A DNA stretch of 37,021 bases, from NCBI GenBank assembly GCA_039197915.1, contig JBCCTV010000003.1, positions 1 through 37,021 of the forward strand, in the 5' to 3' direction. A program made the position numbers and the translations under genes. The stretch is from JAJFFW01 sp039197915 (GTDB lineage: Bacteria > Pseudomonadota > Alphaproteobacteria > Caulobacterales > Parvularculaceae). The notes beneath the pieces were generated by a model that worked only from the letters and a program-made list of their open reading frames with translations, had not been told where the DNA came from and did not search any database. This document shows, in pieces, positions 8,377-17,421 of this stretch. Each line of letters opens with the position of its first letter. Within the stretch, counting starts at the first letter, position 1.

Positions 8377-9414
8377 ATGGCTAAAAGCGCGCTCATAACT
8401 GGCGTTACTGGACAAGACGGCGCCTACCTCACAGCTTTGCTGCTTGAGCGTGGCTACACCGTATACGGCGCATACCGACGAACAAGCACGTCAAATTTCT
8501 GGCGCTTACAGTCCCTCGGCGTTTCTGAGCACCCAAACCTGAATTATATTGAACACGATTTAACCGACTTAAGCTCATCCATTCGCGTTATCGAGCAAAG
8601 CGAGCCTGATGAAGTCTACAACCTTGCAGCACAGAGCTTTGTCGGCGCCTCGTTTGAACAACCAATTACAACAGCCGACATAACCGGTGTCGGCGCGCTC
8701 AACATTTTAGAGGCGATACGGATCGTTAACAAAGATATTCGCTTCTACCAGGCGTCTACATCAGAGATGTTCGGCAAAGCCCAAACTGTTCCGCAAAATG
8801 AAGATACGCCATTTTATCCACGCAGCCCATACGGCGTATCAAAACTATTCGCCCACTGGGCGGCGGTGAATTACCGCGAATCCTTTGGTATTTTCGCCAC
8901 CAGCGGCATCCTTTTCAATCACGAGTCACCTTTGCGCGGGCTGGAATTTGTGACCCGCAAAATCACGAATGGCGTTGCACTGATTAAACTTGGGAGCCTC
9001 GATGCTTTAGAGCTTGGTAATTTAGAAGCGAAGCGCGACTGGGGGTTCGCGGGCGATTACGTCGAAGGCATGAGGCTAATGCTGGAAGCAGCGGAACCTG
9101 ACACCTATGTTCTCGCAACTAACCGAACCATTAGCGTCCGTACTTTTGTCGAGCTCGCTTTCGCAGCAATCGGTGTCCAAATTGTATGGCGCGGCGAAGG
9201 CGAACAGGAGACGGGCGTTGATGCAGAAACCGGGGCCACGCGCATACGCATCAACCCTAAATATTATCGGCCAGCGGAGGTAGACCTCTTAATCGGCGAC
9301 GCCGCGAAAGCCAATGAACGGCTTGGTTGGACGCCCAAGACGGCCGTTGAAGATCTTTGCAAAATGATGGTCGACCAAGACCTCGTTAGGAATTCGGCGA
9401 AAAGTGGCAGTTGA
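8377..9414 (+). CDS. gmd: GDP-mannose 4,6-dehydratase
   Basis: A 345-residue short-chain dehydrogenase/reductase of the extended type. It converts GDP-D-mannose to GDP-4-dehydro-6-deoxy-D-mannose with a tightly bound NADP(H). Visible motifs: ITGVTGQDGAYL (nucleotide loop, G9, G12, G15), YRRTSTSNFWRL (about 33-44, family-specific), STSEMFG (127-133), YGVSK (Y152, K156) and FNHESPLRG. A TTG-initiated extension nine codons longer exists, but the ATG at 8377 is preceded by an AGGTAGGG stretch and begins at the natural family N-terminus. The next gene overlaps its end by 11 bases, a strong sign of coupled translation with the reductase that uses its product. Confidence 0.93.
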   Translation: MAKSALITGVTGQDGAYLTALLLERGYTVYGAYRRTSTSNFWRLQSLGVSEHPNLNYIEHDLTDLSSSIRVIEQSEPDEVYNLAAQSFVGASFEQPITTADITGVGALNILEAIRIVNKDIRFYQASTSEMFGKAQTVPQNEDTPFYPRSPYGVSKLFAHWAAVNYRESFGIFATSGILFNHESPLRGLEFVTRKITNGVALIKLGSLDALELGNLEAKRDWGFAGDYVEGMRLMLEAAEPDTYVLATNRTISVRTFVELAFAAIGVQIVWRGEGEQETGVDAETGATRIRINPKYYRPAEVDLLIGDAAKANERLGWTPKTAVEDLCKMMVDQDLVRNSAKSGS

Positions 9415-10321
9415 GAAGCGGGCAATTGTGACTGGCGCCGCCGGGTTTACCGGCCCCTATCTGTGTGCAGAGCTTATACGCCGCGGATACGAGGTGAACG
9501 CTATTGTCCATAAAAGTCACGGCGCCCTAACCGATGTTGCGACGCATGCAGTTGATTTAAACGACGCTGACGCAATGCAAAACCTATTACGCGATGTTGA
9601 CCCCACGCATATATTTCATCTCGCTGGTATTTCTTTCGCCGCGCATGGCGATCTATCCGAGCTTTATTCCGTCAACGTAATACTAGCAGAGAAGCTTCTC
9701 CAGGCCGCTCAAAAAGTGTGCGGGCGTCTGGAAAAGCTTGTCTTGCCAAGCAGTGCGACCGTTTACGGAGCGCCTGGCGAAAAGCGTTGCGTTGAAACTG
9801 ACCCCCTGCAACCCGTTGACCATTATGGCGGCAGCAAGGCAGCCCTAGAGTGTATTGCGCGCGGCTACTTTAGCGCCCTGCCGATCGTCGTTATTCGCCC
9901 CTTCAATTACGCTGGCGTCGGGCAAAATGACCGTTTTCTTCTACCAAAGATTGTGGGTCGCTTCGCCGAAGGGGCGAGGCAAATCGAGCTTGGCAATCTC
10001 GAAGTGACGCGCGACTTTTCTGATGTTCGCGACGTTGTGATCGATTATGTCGATCTCGCTGAAGCAAGCATTTCAGGCGATGTTGTGAATATTTGCTCAG
10101 GGGACGGGGCGACGATCGCCACAATACTTGGCCATCTGGAGCGCATTAGCGGGTTTTCCGTCGACGTTCAGGTCAACCGGAACTTCGTTCGTGCGCGAGA
10201 TATTCCATTCCTTGTCGGCGACCCCTCGCACCTGCGCGAGATATGCGGGACACGGGAGCGCATCGCGCTCCCAGAAACCCTAACCTGGATGTATGAAGCA
10301 ATGGCGCGTGCAATCGCATAA
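9404..10321 (+). CDS. rmd: GDP-6-deoxy-D-mannose (GDP-D-rhamnose) reductase-like SDR
   Basis: A 305-residue extended SDR with GTG start inside the end of gmd. The nucleotide loop is GAAGFTGPYL (11-20), the serine strand is LPSSATVYG (114-122) and the catalytic pair is Y141-G-G-S-K145. VIRPFNYAGVGQ (about 162) matches the PFNHxGPGQ motif of GDP-4-keto-6-deoxymannose reductases, and the LGNLEVTRDFSDVRD segment is shared by this group and Gmd. The expected reaction reduces the Gmd product at C4 to GDP-D-rhamnose. GDP-6-deoxy-D-talose or GDP-perosamine precursors are alternatives; perosamine would need an aminotransferase, which is not present. The symbol depends on the inferred stereochemistry. 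About 140 bases separate it from the next gene. Confidence 0.8.
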   Translation: MAVEKRAIVTGAAGFTGPYLCAELIRRGYEVNAIVHKSHGALTDVATHAVDLNDADAMQNLLRDVDPTHIFHLAGISFAAHGDLSELYSVNVILAEKLLQAAQKVCGRLEKLVLPSSATVYGAPGEKRCVETDPLQPVDHYGGSKAALECIARGYFSALPIVVIRPFNYAGVGQNDRFLLPKIVGRFAEGARQIELGNLEVTRDFSDVRDVVIDYVDLAEASISGDVVNICSGDGATIATILGHLERISGFSVDVQVNRNFVRARDIPFLVGDPSHLREICGTRERIALPETLTWMYEAMARAIA

Positions 10322-10464
10322 CATCTCCGCTAACGATAGGCCATTGCTGTCAACGTTTCAGAAATAGAACCGCACCTCGATTTGAAAGATTCGCGGCAAA
10401 TAAATTGGGCGGAAAAAATGCTACTTTCAAACAGTCCGTCGCAAGCCAAGTCTAGGCAATAAAA

Positions 10465-13400
10465 ATGGCGGTGTTTGATCGCCTTCTCGCGTCCATTGAC
10501 GTCGATCAGCAAAAATTGGCCGATGAATTGGCGCAATTTCAAGAGCCCTCTAGGCAATATTTAGTCTATATGACGCCGCGTACCGGATCGTCGTGGCTGC
10601 GAGATTTGCTTCGTTCGACTGATGTGCTGGGCTGGCCTGAGGAATGGTTTAGCACAATGATGCTGAGGGATTTCGCGGCTTCATTAAACGCAAATACGCT
10701 TGACGCATATGCCAGTCTTAATCGCAGCAAAGGGCAATCGAGTAACGGCGTTTACGGAGCAACGATCACTTGGTGGGATTTGATTAATCTTTGGCCGGAT
10801 GTACTAGAGAACTCCAAATCAAATTTTTTCAACCACTTCCCAAAGGAACTGACGAGTGCTTTCGCGCTGTTCCGAAAGGATATTGTCGCACAGGCAGTGT
10901 CTTTATACCGCGTTAGAAAGACCAGGCAGTTTGACGTTGTGAATTCAACAGCGACAGAACGCGAGGCGGCAGAAAAAGCATTTTTCTACAACGAGGTCAA
11001 AATAAAGGAGTGCCTTGACCATATCGTTAGCTCTGAGCGCCAAATGCACCAATTTTTTGCCGAATACGCTATTCGTCCAACCATATTGGTATACGAAGAT
11101 TTCACGGCCACAGAAGAGACCCGCATAATCGACTTTTTCATCAAAACACTGGCGACAAACCGGAGCAATTCGCTAGAGATTGTGGGCCAATCTGTACACG
11201 AAAAAATTGCAACCAGTAGAAATCATCGCTTTGCTGAGCGTTTTCGCTTCGACTACTTAAATGAAATCGAAACGCTTGAAGCCGAGCGGGAAAGCATATT
11301 TGAAGCCGCCCACTACTTTGAGGACCCGCCCCGCCCGGAGACGACCCAAGCAACTCCACAACCGGTCAAACTGGCGACAGCTCATAAAAGTGAGCCCGAT
11401 CGTGTCGCCGTTATTGTCCCCGTTTATGATGGACTTCGTTCCGTTAGGCGGTGCTTTGAAAGTCTTCTTGCGTCAGAGTGCCAGACGAAACACCGAATTG
11501 TCGCGATCTTCGACGCCGGGCCCGACGACCGCATCGAAGCCTACCTCAAATCGCTGGCAGACAACGGTGAGATCGACTATTTCGAGAATGCCGAAAACCT
11601 TGGCTTCGTTCGGACGGTGAACCGAGGCTTTGACATCGCCGGTGACCTCGACGTCATTATACTGAATTCCGACACACAAACGCCAAAAGGGTGGATTGAT
11701 AGGATTGTCGCGTTGGCGGAGGCGGACCCGTCTATTGGGACGATCACGCCAGTCACAAGTAATGGTGAAATTTGTTCGTTTCCGAACATTTGCGAAAACA
11801 ACTCACTACCGACGGGCTTCAGCGCAGATGTGCTTGACGCGTTGTTTGCCGCAAAAGCTGACGCGCCCATTATCGACATGCCGACCAGTGTTGGTTTCTG
11901 CACCTATATTTCTAGGGCCGCACTAAACGCAGTTGGCCCTTTCAACGAAGACGCCTTTGGGCGGGGATATGGCGAGGAAAATGATTTCTCGATGCGCACG
12001 GCGAAGGCAGGCTTCCGAAATGTTCAGCAGAACAACTTGTTTGTTTTACACGAAGGCGGCGTTAGCTTCGGCAGCGAGAAAGACGAGCGCGTGGCGCAGG
12101 CCGTAGAGGTCGTGAACCGGTTACATCCAGGATATGACGAGCGGATACAAAAGTATATTCACGAGGATCGACAAAAACCATTCCGCTTTAAGATGGTTAT
12201 CGAATGCCTAAAGACATCAACCATCCCCCTAATACTCCTGATTTCACATGGCGAAGGCGGCGGGACACAACGCTACGTCAATGAGCTCCGAAACTATTTC
12301 AAAACCTCCGTCAATTTTCTTTGGATTGAGCCTATTCGCGAAAACTGGGTGCGTCTGATTTTTCCCGAATGGGCGCATGGGTTCACGTTGGAGCTTGATC
12401 TTCGCAAACACCGGGACGCGCTTATCGAAATATTACACGTCGCTGGCGTCGATCTCATACACCTGAATCATCTTCGGAGTATTGAGGAATTCGCGTTCGA
12501 CCTTATCAAAGAACTCCGCATCCCCTATATCGTCACACTGCATGATTACTTTTTTCTTGGCGAAAGCCCTACACTGACAAATTCTGCAGGGATGTTTGCG
12601 CCGGACGATTACCTCCCGCCACGTGCAACTGAAAGCCCTGACGCAGATGCCCGTCTAAACCGAATGGGTGGCTTGCTCGCAGGCGCGGAAAAGGTGATTG
12701 CCCCGAGCACCGAGACTGCGCAGATATACAAAGACGTGCTTCCCGATCTAGAGGTCGCGGTGCGCCCCCACCTCGGGGCGGAGATCATCGGCGAGTACCC
12801 TTCGGTGACGACAGCAAAAGCACGCCCCAAAAAACGCATATGCGTGATCGGCGCCCTGAGTAAGGAGAAAGGCGCGGATCTTTTGGAAGCCGTGTCCGCC
12901 CTATCCCGTCAAACTGGAGGCTCACTGGAGTTTCATTTGATCGGATACGCCTATCGCGTGCTAGAGGGCGGGGTCATCACCCACGGCGCCTATTCGGAGC
13001 GTGAGTTACAGGAAAAAATATTTAATCTTGATCCGAACTTAATTTGGTTTCCGTGCCATTGGCCAGAAACGTTCAGCTACACATTAGACGCCGCCTTGGA
13101 AGCGGGCCGGCCCATCCTGACGTCGTCAATCGGCGCGATGGTCAGCCGGACGGCGAATCGCCCTTTCACCTGGCGACATGCCCACGACGCGTCAGCTGAA
13201 GACGTGCTGAACACGATCACGACCTGCCTATCGGCGCTTGATAGCGTTGTCGGCGCTGTGAAGCTTTGGGAGAATCAACCCCGACTAGAGCGTTTCTACA
13301 CCGCCGGCGCATACGCACCACAGCAACGCCAAGCCAGAAAAATCGAAGCTCTTTCACTCGACGAACCAGCGCTACAAATACTTTTGACAAGCCGGGTTCC

Positions 13401-13539
13401 GCAGGATGGGTCCGTGCGCTCCCACCTCCTCCCCATCCTGATGCGCCTTCGCACAAATCCGCTTATATCGCGTTTCTGGTTTCGCCTATTGCCCGAAAAC
13501 ATGCGAAACATGATAAGACAGCTACTTGTATCGCGATAG
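10465..13539 (+). CDS. Trifunctional fusion: Stf0-like sulfotransferase, GT2 and GT4-like glycosyltransferase
   Basis: A 1024-residue cytoplasmic protein of three modules. Residues about 30-285 resemble Stf0 sulfotransferases: YMTPRTGSSWLRDLL (35-49) is the PAPS loop, GWPEEWF (56-62) follows, and FRKDIVAQAVSLYR (136-149) is the 3'-phosphate region. After a Pro/Thr-rich linker, residues about 312-570 are a GT2 domain: VAVIVPVYDG (314-323), ENLGFVRTVNRGF (377-389), NSD (401-403) for metal and nucleotide, and GYGEENDFSMR (501-511). Residues about 588-935 are GT-B: HGEGGGTQRY (595-604), VIGALSKEKG (794-803) and PETFSYTLDAALEAG (867-881). In that last motif E868 is present, but the usual second Glu of E-x7-E is A876. 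Sulfation plus two sugar transfers on one polypeptide suggests ordered assembly of one repeat unit. Substrates are not known. Confidence 0.85.
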   Translation: MAVFDRLLASIDVDQQKLADELAQFQEPSRQYLVYMTPRTGSSWLRDLLRSTDVLGWPEEWFSTMMLRDFAASLNANTLDAYASLNRSKGQSSNGVYGATITWWDLINLWPDVLENSKSNFFNHFPKELTSAFALFRKDIVAQAVSLYRVRKTRQFDVVNSTATEREAAEKAFFYNEVKIKECLDHIVSSERQMHQFFAEYAIRPTILVYEDFTATEETRIIDFFIKTLATNRSNSLEIVGQSVHEKIATSRNHRFAERFRFDYLNEIETLEAERESIFEAAHYFEDPPRPETTQATPQPVKLATAHKSEPDRVAVIVPVYDGLRSVRRCFESLLASECQTKHRIVAIFDAGPDDRIEAYLKSLADNGEIDYFENAENLGFVRTVNRGFDIAGDLDVIILNSDTQTPKGWIDRIVALAEADPSIGTITPVTSNGEICSFPNICENNSLPTGFSADVLDALFAAKADAPIIDMPTSVGFCTYISRAALNAVGPFNEDAFGRGYGEENDFSMRTAKAGFRNVQQNNLFVLHEGGVSFGSEKDERVAQAVEVVNRLHPGYDERIQKYIHEDRQKPFRFKMVIECLKTSTIPLILLISHGEGGGTQRYVNELRNYFKTSVNFLWIEPIRENWVRLIFPEWAHGFTLELDLRKHRDALIEILHVAGVDLIHLNHLRSIEEFAFDLIKELRIPYIVTLHDYFFLGESPTLTNSAGMFAPDDYLPPRATESPDADARLNRMGGLLAGAEKVIAPSTETAQIYKDVLPDLEVAVRPHLGAEIIGEYPSVTTAKARPKKRICVIGALSKEKGADLLEAVSALSRQTGGSLEFHLIGYAYRVLEGGVITHGAYSERELQEKIFNLDPNLIWFPCHWPETFSYTLDAALEAGRPILTSSIGAMVSRTANRPFTWRHAHDASAEDVLNTITTCLSALDSVVGAVKLWENQPRLERFYTAGAYAPQQRQARKIEALSLDEPALQILLTSRVPQDGSVRSHLLPILMRLRTNPLISRFWFRLLPENMRNMIRQLLVSR

Positions 13540-13618
13540 GCGACGTGATCGAAAACCGACCATTTCATTTTCGATTTGAGAACTGAATTTAATTGTCGAC
13601 CGAAAAAAGACATTATTA

Positions 13619-15529
13619 ATGACAGCGGAACAAAAACCCAAGCTACTGATTTATTCGCAGACCAATGATCGGACTATCTCTAATAATATGGGTAAGCCGG
13701 AATATAGCTACTATTATATACTAAAAAGCTATCTGCCGATCTTGCGCGCGCTCGGCGAAATAGAAACCGTCTACGAGCCAGAAACAGAGGTTGATAAAAT
13801 CTACCACGAGTGCATAGAACGCGGACAGCAATGCCTTTTCCTTCATTTTTCCGCCATGCAGAATTTCATTGAGGGCATCCGGTGTCCTACAATTCATATT
13901 CTCGCATGGGAATATAGCACAATACCGTCGGAGCCTTGGGATAATAATCCTTACAATGATTGGCGCGATGGCCTTTCGCGTAGCATCGGCGCAATTTCAA
14001 TTAGTGGATACACGGCTGATATAATCACAGACACAATGGGCGACAGCTACCCAGCAGGCGTTGCCCCGTGCCCTGTCTGGGACAATTTCGAATCATTTCG
14101 TAAGGCGAACTTGCAAAGCGCGCCGTTTAAGAAGTCACACCTTACGTTTGACGGCGTCGTTATCGACTCCCGACTTATCGACATGACGGTCAAACTCCCA
14201 ACCGCGGAGGAGCGAGACCTCAAGAAACGCCGCGGCGACCTCCTAATGTTTTTGATGGAGGAAAAAAACCGCCGTCTAAATGAAGAATTATCAGGAATAA
14301 ACGAAACACGCGCTGCGCTTTTTCGTGAGATCCAGGATGAATGGCGACACATAAACGCCTCGGTCGACGCTGAATGGCGAAGAATTGAAGCGGAACGGGC
14401 GCTTATTGCTTCCAACCGCGAGCCGCCAATCGTGAATGAAGCGCTTCGGCATCATGTGGCTTCGAAAAAGGTAAGCGCTAAAACGCTTAAAGGACGTATA
14501 CGCCTTATCGTTAATGCCATTCGCTATACTATTGCAGAAATTCGATTTGCTTTGTTCGGCGGCGAGCCCGGAGTTATAAGACCGCCGCTCACACCGCAAC
14601 CGAAGAAGCCGAGAAAGAACAAGCTAAAAGATGACAAATACGCGTTGAAAGAACAAGAAGCAGAGAAATTAGCGCAGGCTGCGGCACTCGAAGAGCCGAC
14701 ACCTTTTCCAGAAGCCGAGGGCGTAACGCGCGATGACTTCCCAGGCAGCGAGGTTGAAGAGGCCGGACTAACCGACACCTCCGAACTGGTGCAAGCAAGA
14801 GATTTAACGACTCTCAAGCTCGAAGGCTACGTCTACACTGCGATCCTAAATCCATATGATGGAAGAAAAAATTGGCAAGACATGCTCGTGGCGTTTTGCT
14901 GGGCTTTTCGCGAAGTTAAAGAAGCAACGCTTGTCTTAAAAATTACAGCGGCGCATATTGTTCAGTTTTCTGATCAGCTTGTGTTTTACCTAAAGAGACT
15001 CTCTCCCATGAAATGCCGCGTCGTTGTCATCCATGCATTCTTGGATGACAATACCTATACGGAACTTTTGAAAGCGACAACGTATTACGTCAATACATCC
15101 TATGGTGAGGGGCAATCCATACCTTTATGTGAAGCGATGTCTGGCGGTATTCCGGCTGTAGCCCCGAACCATACCGCGATGCGAGACTACGTCTTCGATG
15201 ACGCGGCGTTTGTTTTCGCCACGGAGCTCGATCCGACAAATTGGCAGCATGATGAACGCCGCGCATTCCGGTGTTTGCAGAATAAGCCCAATTGGCTGAG
15301 CCTCGTGCAAGCCTTTCGCGACAGCCTAGAAACAGCAAGGTCAGACCCGGCGCGGTACCGCGCCATGGGAGAGGCCGCGATCCGGAGAACGGAGGCCCAT
15401 TGCTCAACGGCCCGGGTCCAGGGCCAGCTGTCCGAATTTTTCGACCCATTTTTCACTGACTTCGCAAATGCGGCGACGCCTTGGCGCGAACTCTACAAAA
15501 ATAGTGAAAGCCATGTTTCTTCTGCTTAA
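13619..15529 (+). CDS. GT-B (GT4-like) glycosyltransferase with coiled-coil insertion
   Basis: A 636-residue paralogue of the 5816 gene. The N-terminal half (1-185) has GKPEYSYYYILKSYLPIL, LAWEYSTIP and GVAPCPVWDNF. The C-terminal half (about 398-610) has NPYDGRKNW and SYGEGQSIPLCEAM, with E497 and E505 as the E-x7-E pair. Between them lie about 215 residues: a charged helix (about 195-265, repeated EWRxI segments, likely coiled coil), a short amphipathic or hydrophobic helix (about 292-313), then a Lys/Glu/Pro-rich stretch. The insertion may tether the enzyme to the membrane or to a partner. The upstream 79-base gap is AT-rich. The 3' end overlaps the next start by 17 bases, so the two are coupled. 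Confidence 0.82.
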   Translation: MTAEQKPKLLIYSQTNDRTISNNMGKPEYSYYYILKSYLPILRALGEIETVYEPETEVDKIYHECIERGQQCLFLHFSAMQNFIEGIRCPTIHILAWEYSTIPSEPWDNNPYNDWRDGLSRSIGAISISGYTADIITDTMGDSYPAGVAPCPVWDNFESFRKANLQSAPFKKSHLTFDGVVIDSRLIDMTVKLPTAEERDLKKRRGDLLMFLMEEKNRRLNEELSGINETRAALFREIQDEWRHINASVDAEWRRIEAERALIASNREPPIVNEALRHHVASKKVSAKTLKGRIRLIVNAIRYTIAEIRFALFGGEPGVIRPPLTPQPKKPRKNKLKDDKYALKEQEAEKLAQAAALEEPTPFPEAEGVTRDDFPGSEVEEAGLTDTSELVQARDLTTLKLEGYVYTAILNPYDGRKNWQDMLVAFCWAFREVKEATLVLKITAAHIVQFSDQLVFYLKRLSPMKCRVVVIHAFLDDNTYTELLKATTYYVNTSYGEGQSIPLCEAMSGGIPAVAPNHTAMRDYVFDDAAFVFATELDPTNWQHDERRAFRCLQNKPNWLSLVQAFRDSLETARSDPARYRAMGEAAIRRTEAHCSTARVQGQLSEFFDPFFTDFANAATPWRELYKNSESHVSSA

Positions 15530-17357
15530 TGACGATATCGATCTTTTGAGCGAACACTCGCTGATGCGGGAACGTGTTCGCGACGCCATTTTTCCCGTTT
15601 TTGACGAAATTGGCGCTACCATCCTTGTTAACGATCGAGAAGAGTTGGCGGCGCTTTTCCAGCAATACAAGGAAGTCGAAGATTCGCTAATCGTTCACGT
15701 CGATGGCGCCAATGACTTGAGAGACTATGGCGACGATGCGGTCTTCAAAGTCTATTTAAAAGACTTCCAGTCAATTCCTGATACTGACGATAGCGGCGTC
15801 TATGTTCGATCCAAGCTACAGAATATTCCTGTTGCGGAATTTAATCAAAAAAACTGCATCGACATCCCGCTTTGGAATGCCCCAGCAATTGCCGAGTTGC
15901 GGCGACGTGATAGCGCGCCCGTCGTCTCCCTGTCAGTAGTCAGTGATAATATTGTTTTTCACGCAGGGACTGGTCGGCCTGAAAATACTGCAGATGCTCA
16001 GCGAAATGGACTTGAATTTGAGGGCGTCGTATTTTCACACTTCATCACGGCAAAATCGGACTATCGCTCAATCGCTAGAACATTTATCGAGCAATTCCGT
16101 CATAATTCCGATGCAATGCTCCGCCTACATCTTACCGGCGATAATAATGATAGCGTAAGCGCCAGATCAGTTCGAGAAGCAATGGCCGACCTCGTTCATA
16201 CGGCCGGCGAAAGCGCTTGTCAGATCCTTGTAATTGCCGCCAGCGGCAGAGAAGGAGCCAGTACATTTTTACCGACTAGTTATTTCATCGCCAATGACGA
16301 AGACGACGAAATATACCCAACAGTTGGCTACTTTTGCGCTGCGGAACCACTGATTATCGCACGCGAGCTTGTCGATATTTTTGGGCTCTCTACTGACTAT
16401 GCGCTAGGGTTTGACGATAGTGAAAGCTTTCAAACGGCCCTCGCTAACGCGTACCATATTGCGAAAACCGATCCGAACGGATACGCGCAGCTTAGGCGGA
16501 TGTCTTTAGACAGTGCGCGTGAACGTTTTAGCCTCGAGCGGGCCGTCAAACGCGTTCGCGAAATTTTGTTGAAGCCGCGATATCTGAGCGCATTGCCGGG
16601 AATAGACGCGAGGCGCGGACGCGAGCGGTTTTTCATCAACATGGTCGGGCTCTACGATTACAAGAAGAGCGGATGGATTGTCGCTGAAGACCAGCAGGTG
16701 GGCCCTGGGTTTGTCGTTGGAGACACCGATGTTGTCGTGGATGTGGGCTGTGGAGACGGCGGATATTCGCATTTCGCTGCTCGATACGCGAAAGAACTCG
16801 TGTTCTGTGACGTTAACGCCGATGCGCTGGCGACGGCGGAACGGCGCATCGGTGAAACAGCACGGTGTCCAATTAGGGGTATACTGACCACTGGCGAGCA
16901 GCTGGATATAGAGACGAACTACGCCGATAAAGTTATCTGCACGGAAGTCCTTGAGCACGTTGACGAACCATCAAACGTTACCGCAGAGCTATTCAGAATT
17001 GGCAAGCCCGGCGCGCTTTACCTAATCTCTGTACCGGACACCCTTAGTGAGAAAATACAGATTCCTTTGGCGCCGCCACAATATTTTGAAAAGCCAAATC
17101 ATATCCGGATTTTTGAAAGAGATGAATTCTCGACACTGATTAACGCTGCTGGCTTTGAAATCCTCGACCACCAGTTCCGCGGCTTCCACGCAACCTTTGA
17201 ATGGGTGCTCAAATGGTTTGAAGACCACGAGCTCGATTACATGTGGGCGCAGTTATGGAAACGGGCGTTGGATGGGAAAAACGGCATGAAAACGAAACAG
17301 TCGATGGATCAGTATTTAGGAAAGTCGCAAACCATCCTTGCGCGTAAGCCAGGCTGA
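15513..17357 (+). CDS. Degenerate GT-B domain fused to a class I SAM methyltransferase
   Basis: With the ATG at 15513 the product has 614 residues; a start 45 bases earlier is possible but lies deep inside the previous gene. Residues about 1-355 align along their whole length with the two GT-B paralogues here. GLEFEGVVFSHFITAKSDYR corresponds to their NPxDGRKNW region, TSYFIANDEDDEIYPTVGYF to their FYVNTSFGEGQ-to-MEYL region, and the C-terminal LERAVKRVREIL also matches. The E-x7-E pair is not conserved (the second Glu aligns with Gly) and the long linker is absent, so sugar transfer is unlikely. Residues about 370-600 are a methyltransferase: VVVDVGCGDGGYSHFAARY (about 407-425), VFCDVN (acidic loop) and CTEVLEHVDEP (about 476-486). 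Likely role: glycan methylation with a non-catalytic recognition domain. Confidence 0.8.
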   Translation: MFLLLNDDIDLLSEHSLMRERVRDAIFPVFDEIGATILVNDREELAALFQQYKEVEDSLIVHVDGANDLRDYGDDAVFKVYLKDFQSIPDTDDSGVYVRSKLQNIPVAEFNQKNCIDIPLWNAPAIAELRRRDSAPVVSLSVVSDNIVFHAGTGRPENTADAQRNGLEFEGVVFSHFITAKSDYRSIARTFIEQFRHNSDAMLRLHLTGDNNDSVSARSVREAMADLVHTAGESACQILVIAASGREGASTFLPTSYFIANDEDDEIYPTVGYFCAAEPLIIARELVDIFGLSTDYALGFDDSESFQTALANAYHIAKTDPNGYAQLRRMSLDSARERFSLERAVKRVREILLKPRYLSALPGIDARRGRERFFINMVGLYDYKKSGWIVAEDQQVGPGFVVGDTDVVVDVGCGDGGYSHFAARYAKELVFCDVNADALATAERRIGETARCPIRGILTTGEQLDIETNYADKVICTEVLEHVDEPSNVTAELFRIGKPGALYLISVPDTLSEKIQIPLAPPQYFEKPNHIRIFERDEFSTLINAAGFEILDHQFRGFHATFEWVLKWFEDHELDYMWAQLWKRALDGKNGMKTKQSMDQYLGKSQTILARKPG

Positions 17358-17399
17358 CGCTCTCGCGATCGTCCGTTCAAATACTATCAGGGTTCGACT

Positions 17400-17418
17400 G
17401 GTTGCGTAACAAGCAACC
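17400..17418. terminator. Possible bidirectional hairpin between convergent genes
   Basis: GGTTGC (17400-17405) pairs with GCAACC (17413-17418) around a 7-nt loop. It lies between the ends of the methyltransferase fusion (+) and the acyltransferase (-). No T-run follows on either strand, so it is at best a weak terminator. Confidence 0.3.
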
Positions 17419-17421
17419 GAC

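Noticed and set aside
8288..8398. 36-codon frame between the sulfotransferase gene and gmd
   Set aside because: It overlaps both the proposed terminator and the gmd start, has no RBS of its own and no recognisable features.
17386..17400. CAGGGTTCGACT resembling the T-arm of the tRNA-Ala, as a possible attachment-site copy
   Set aside because: Only about 8-9 contiguous bases match and the rest of the tRNA 3' end is absent; this is expected by chance.
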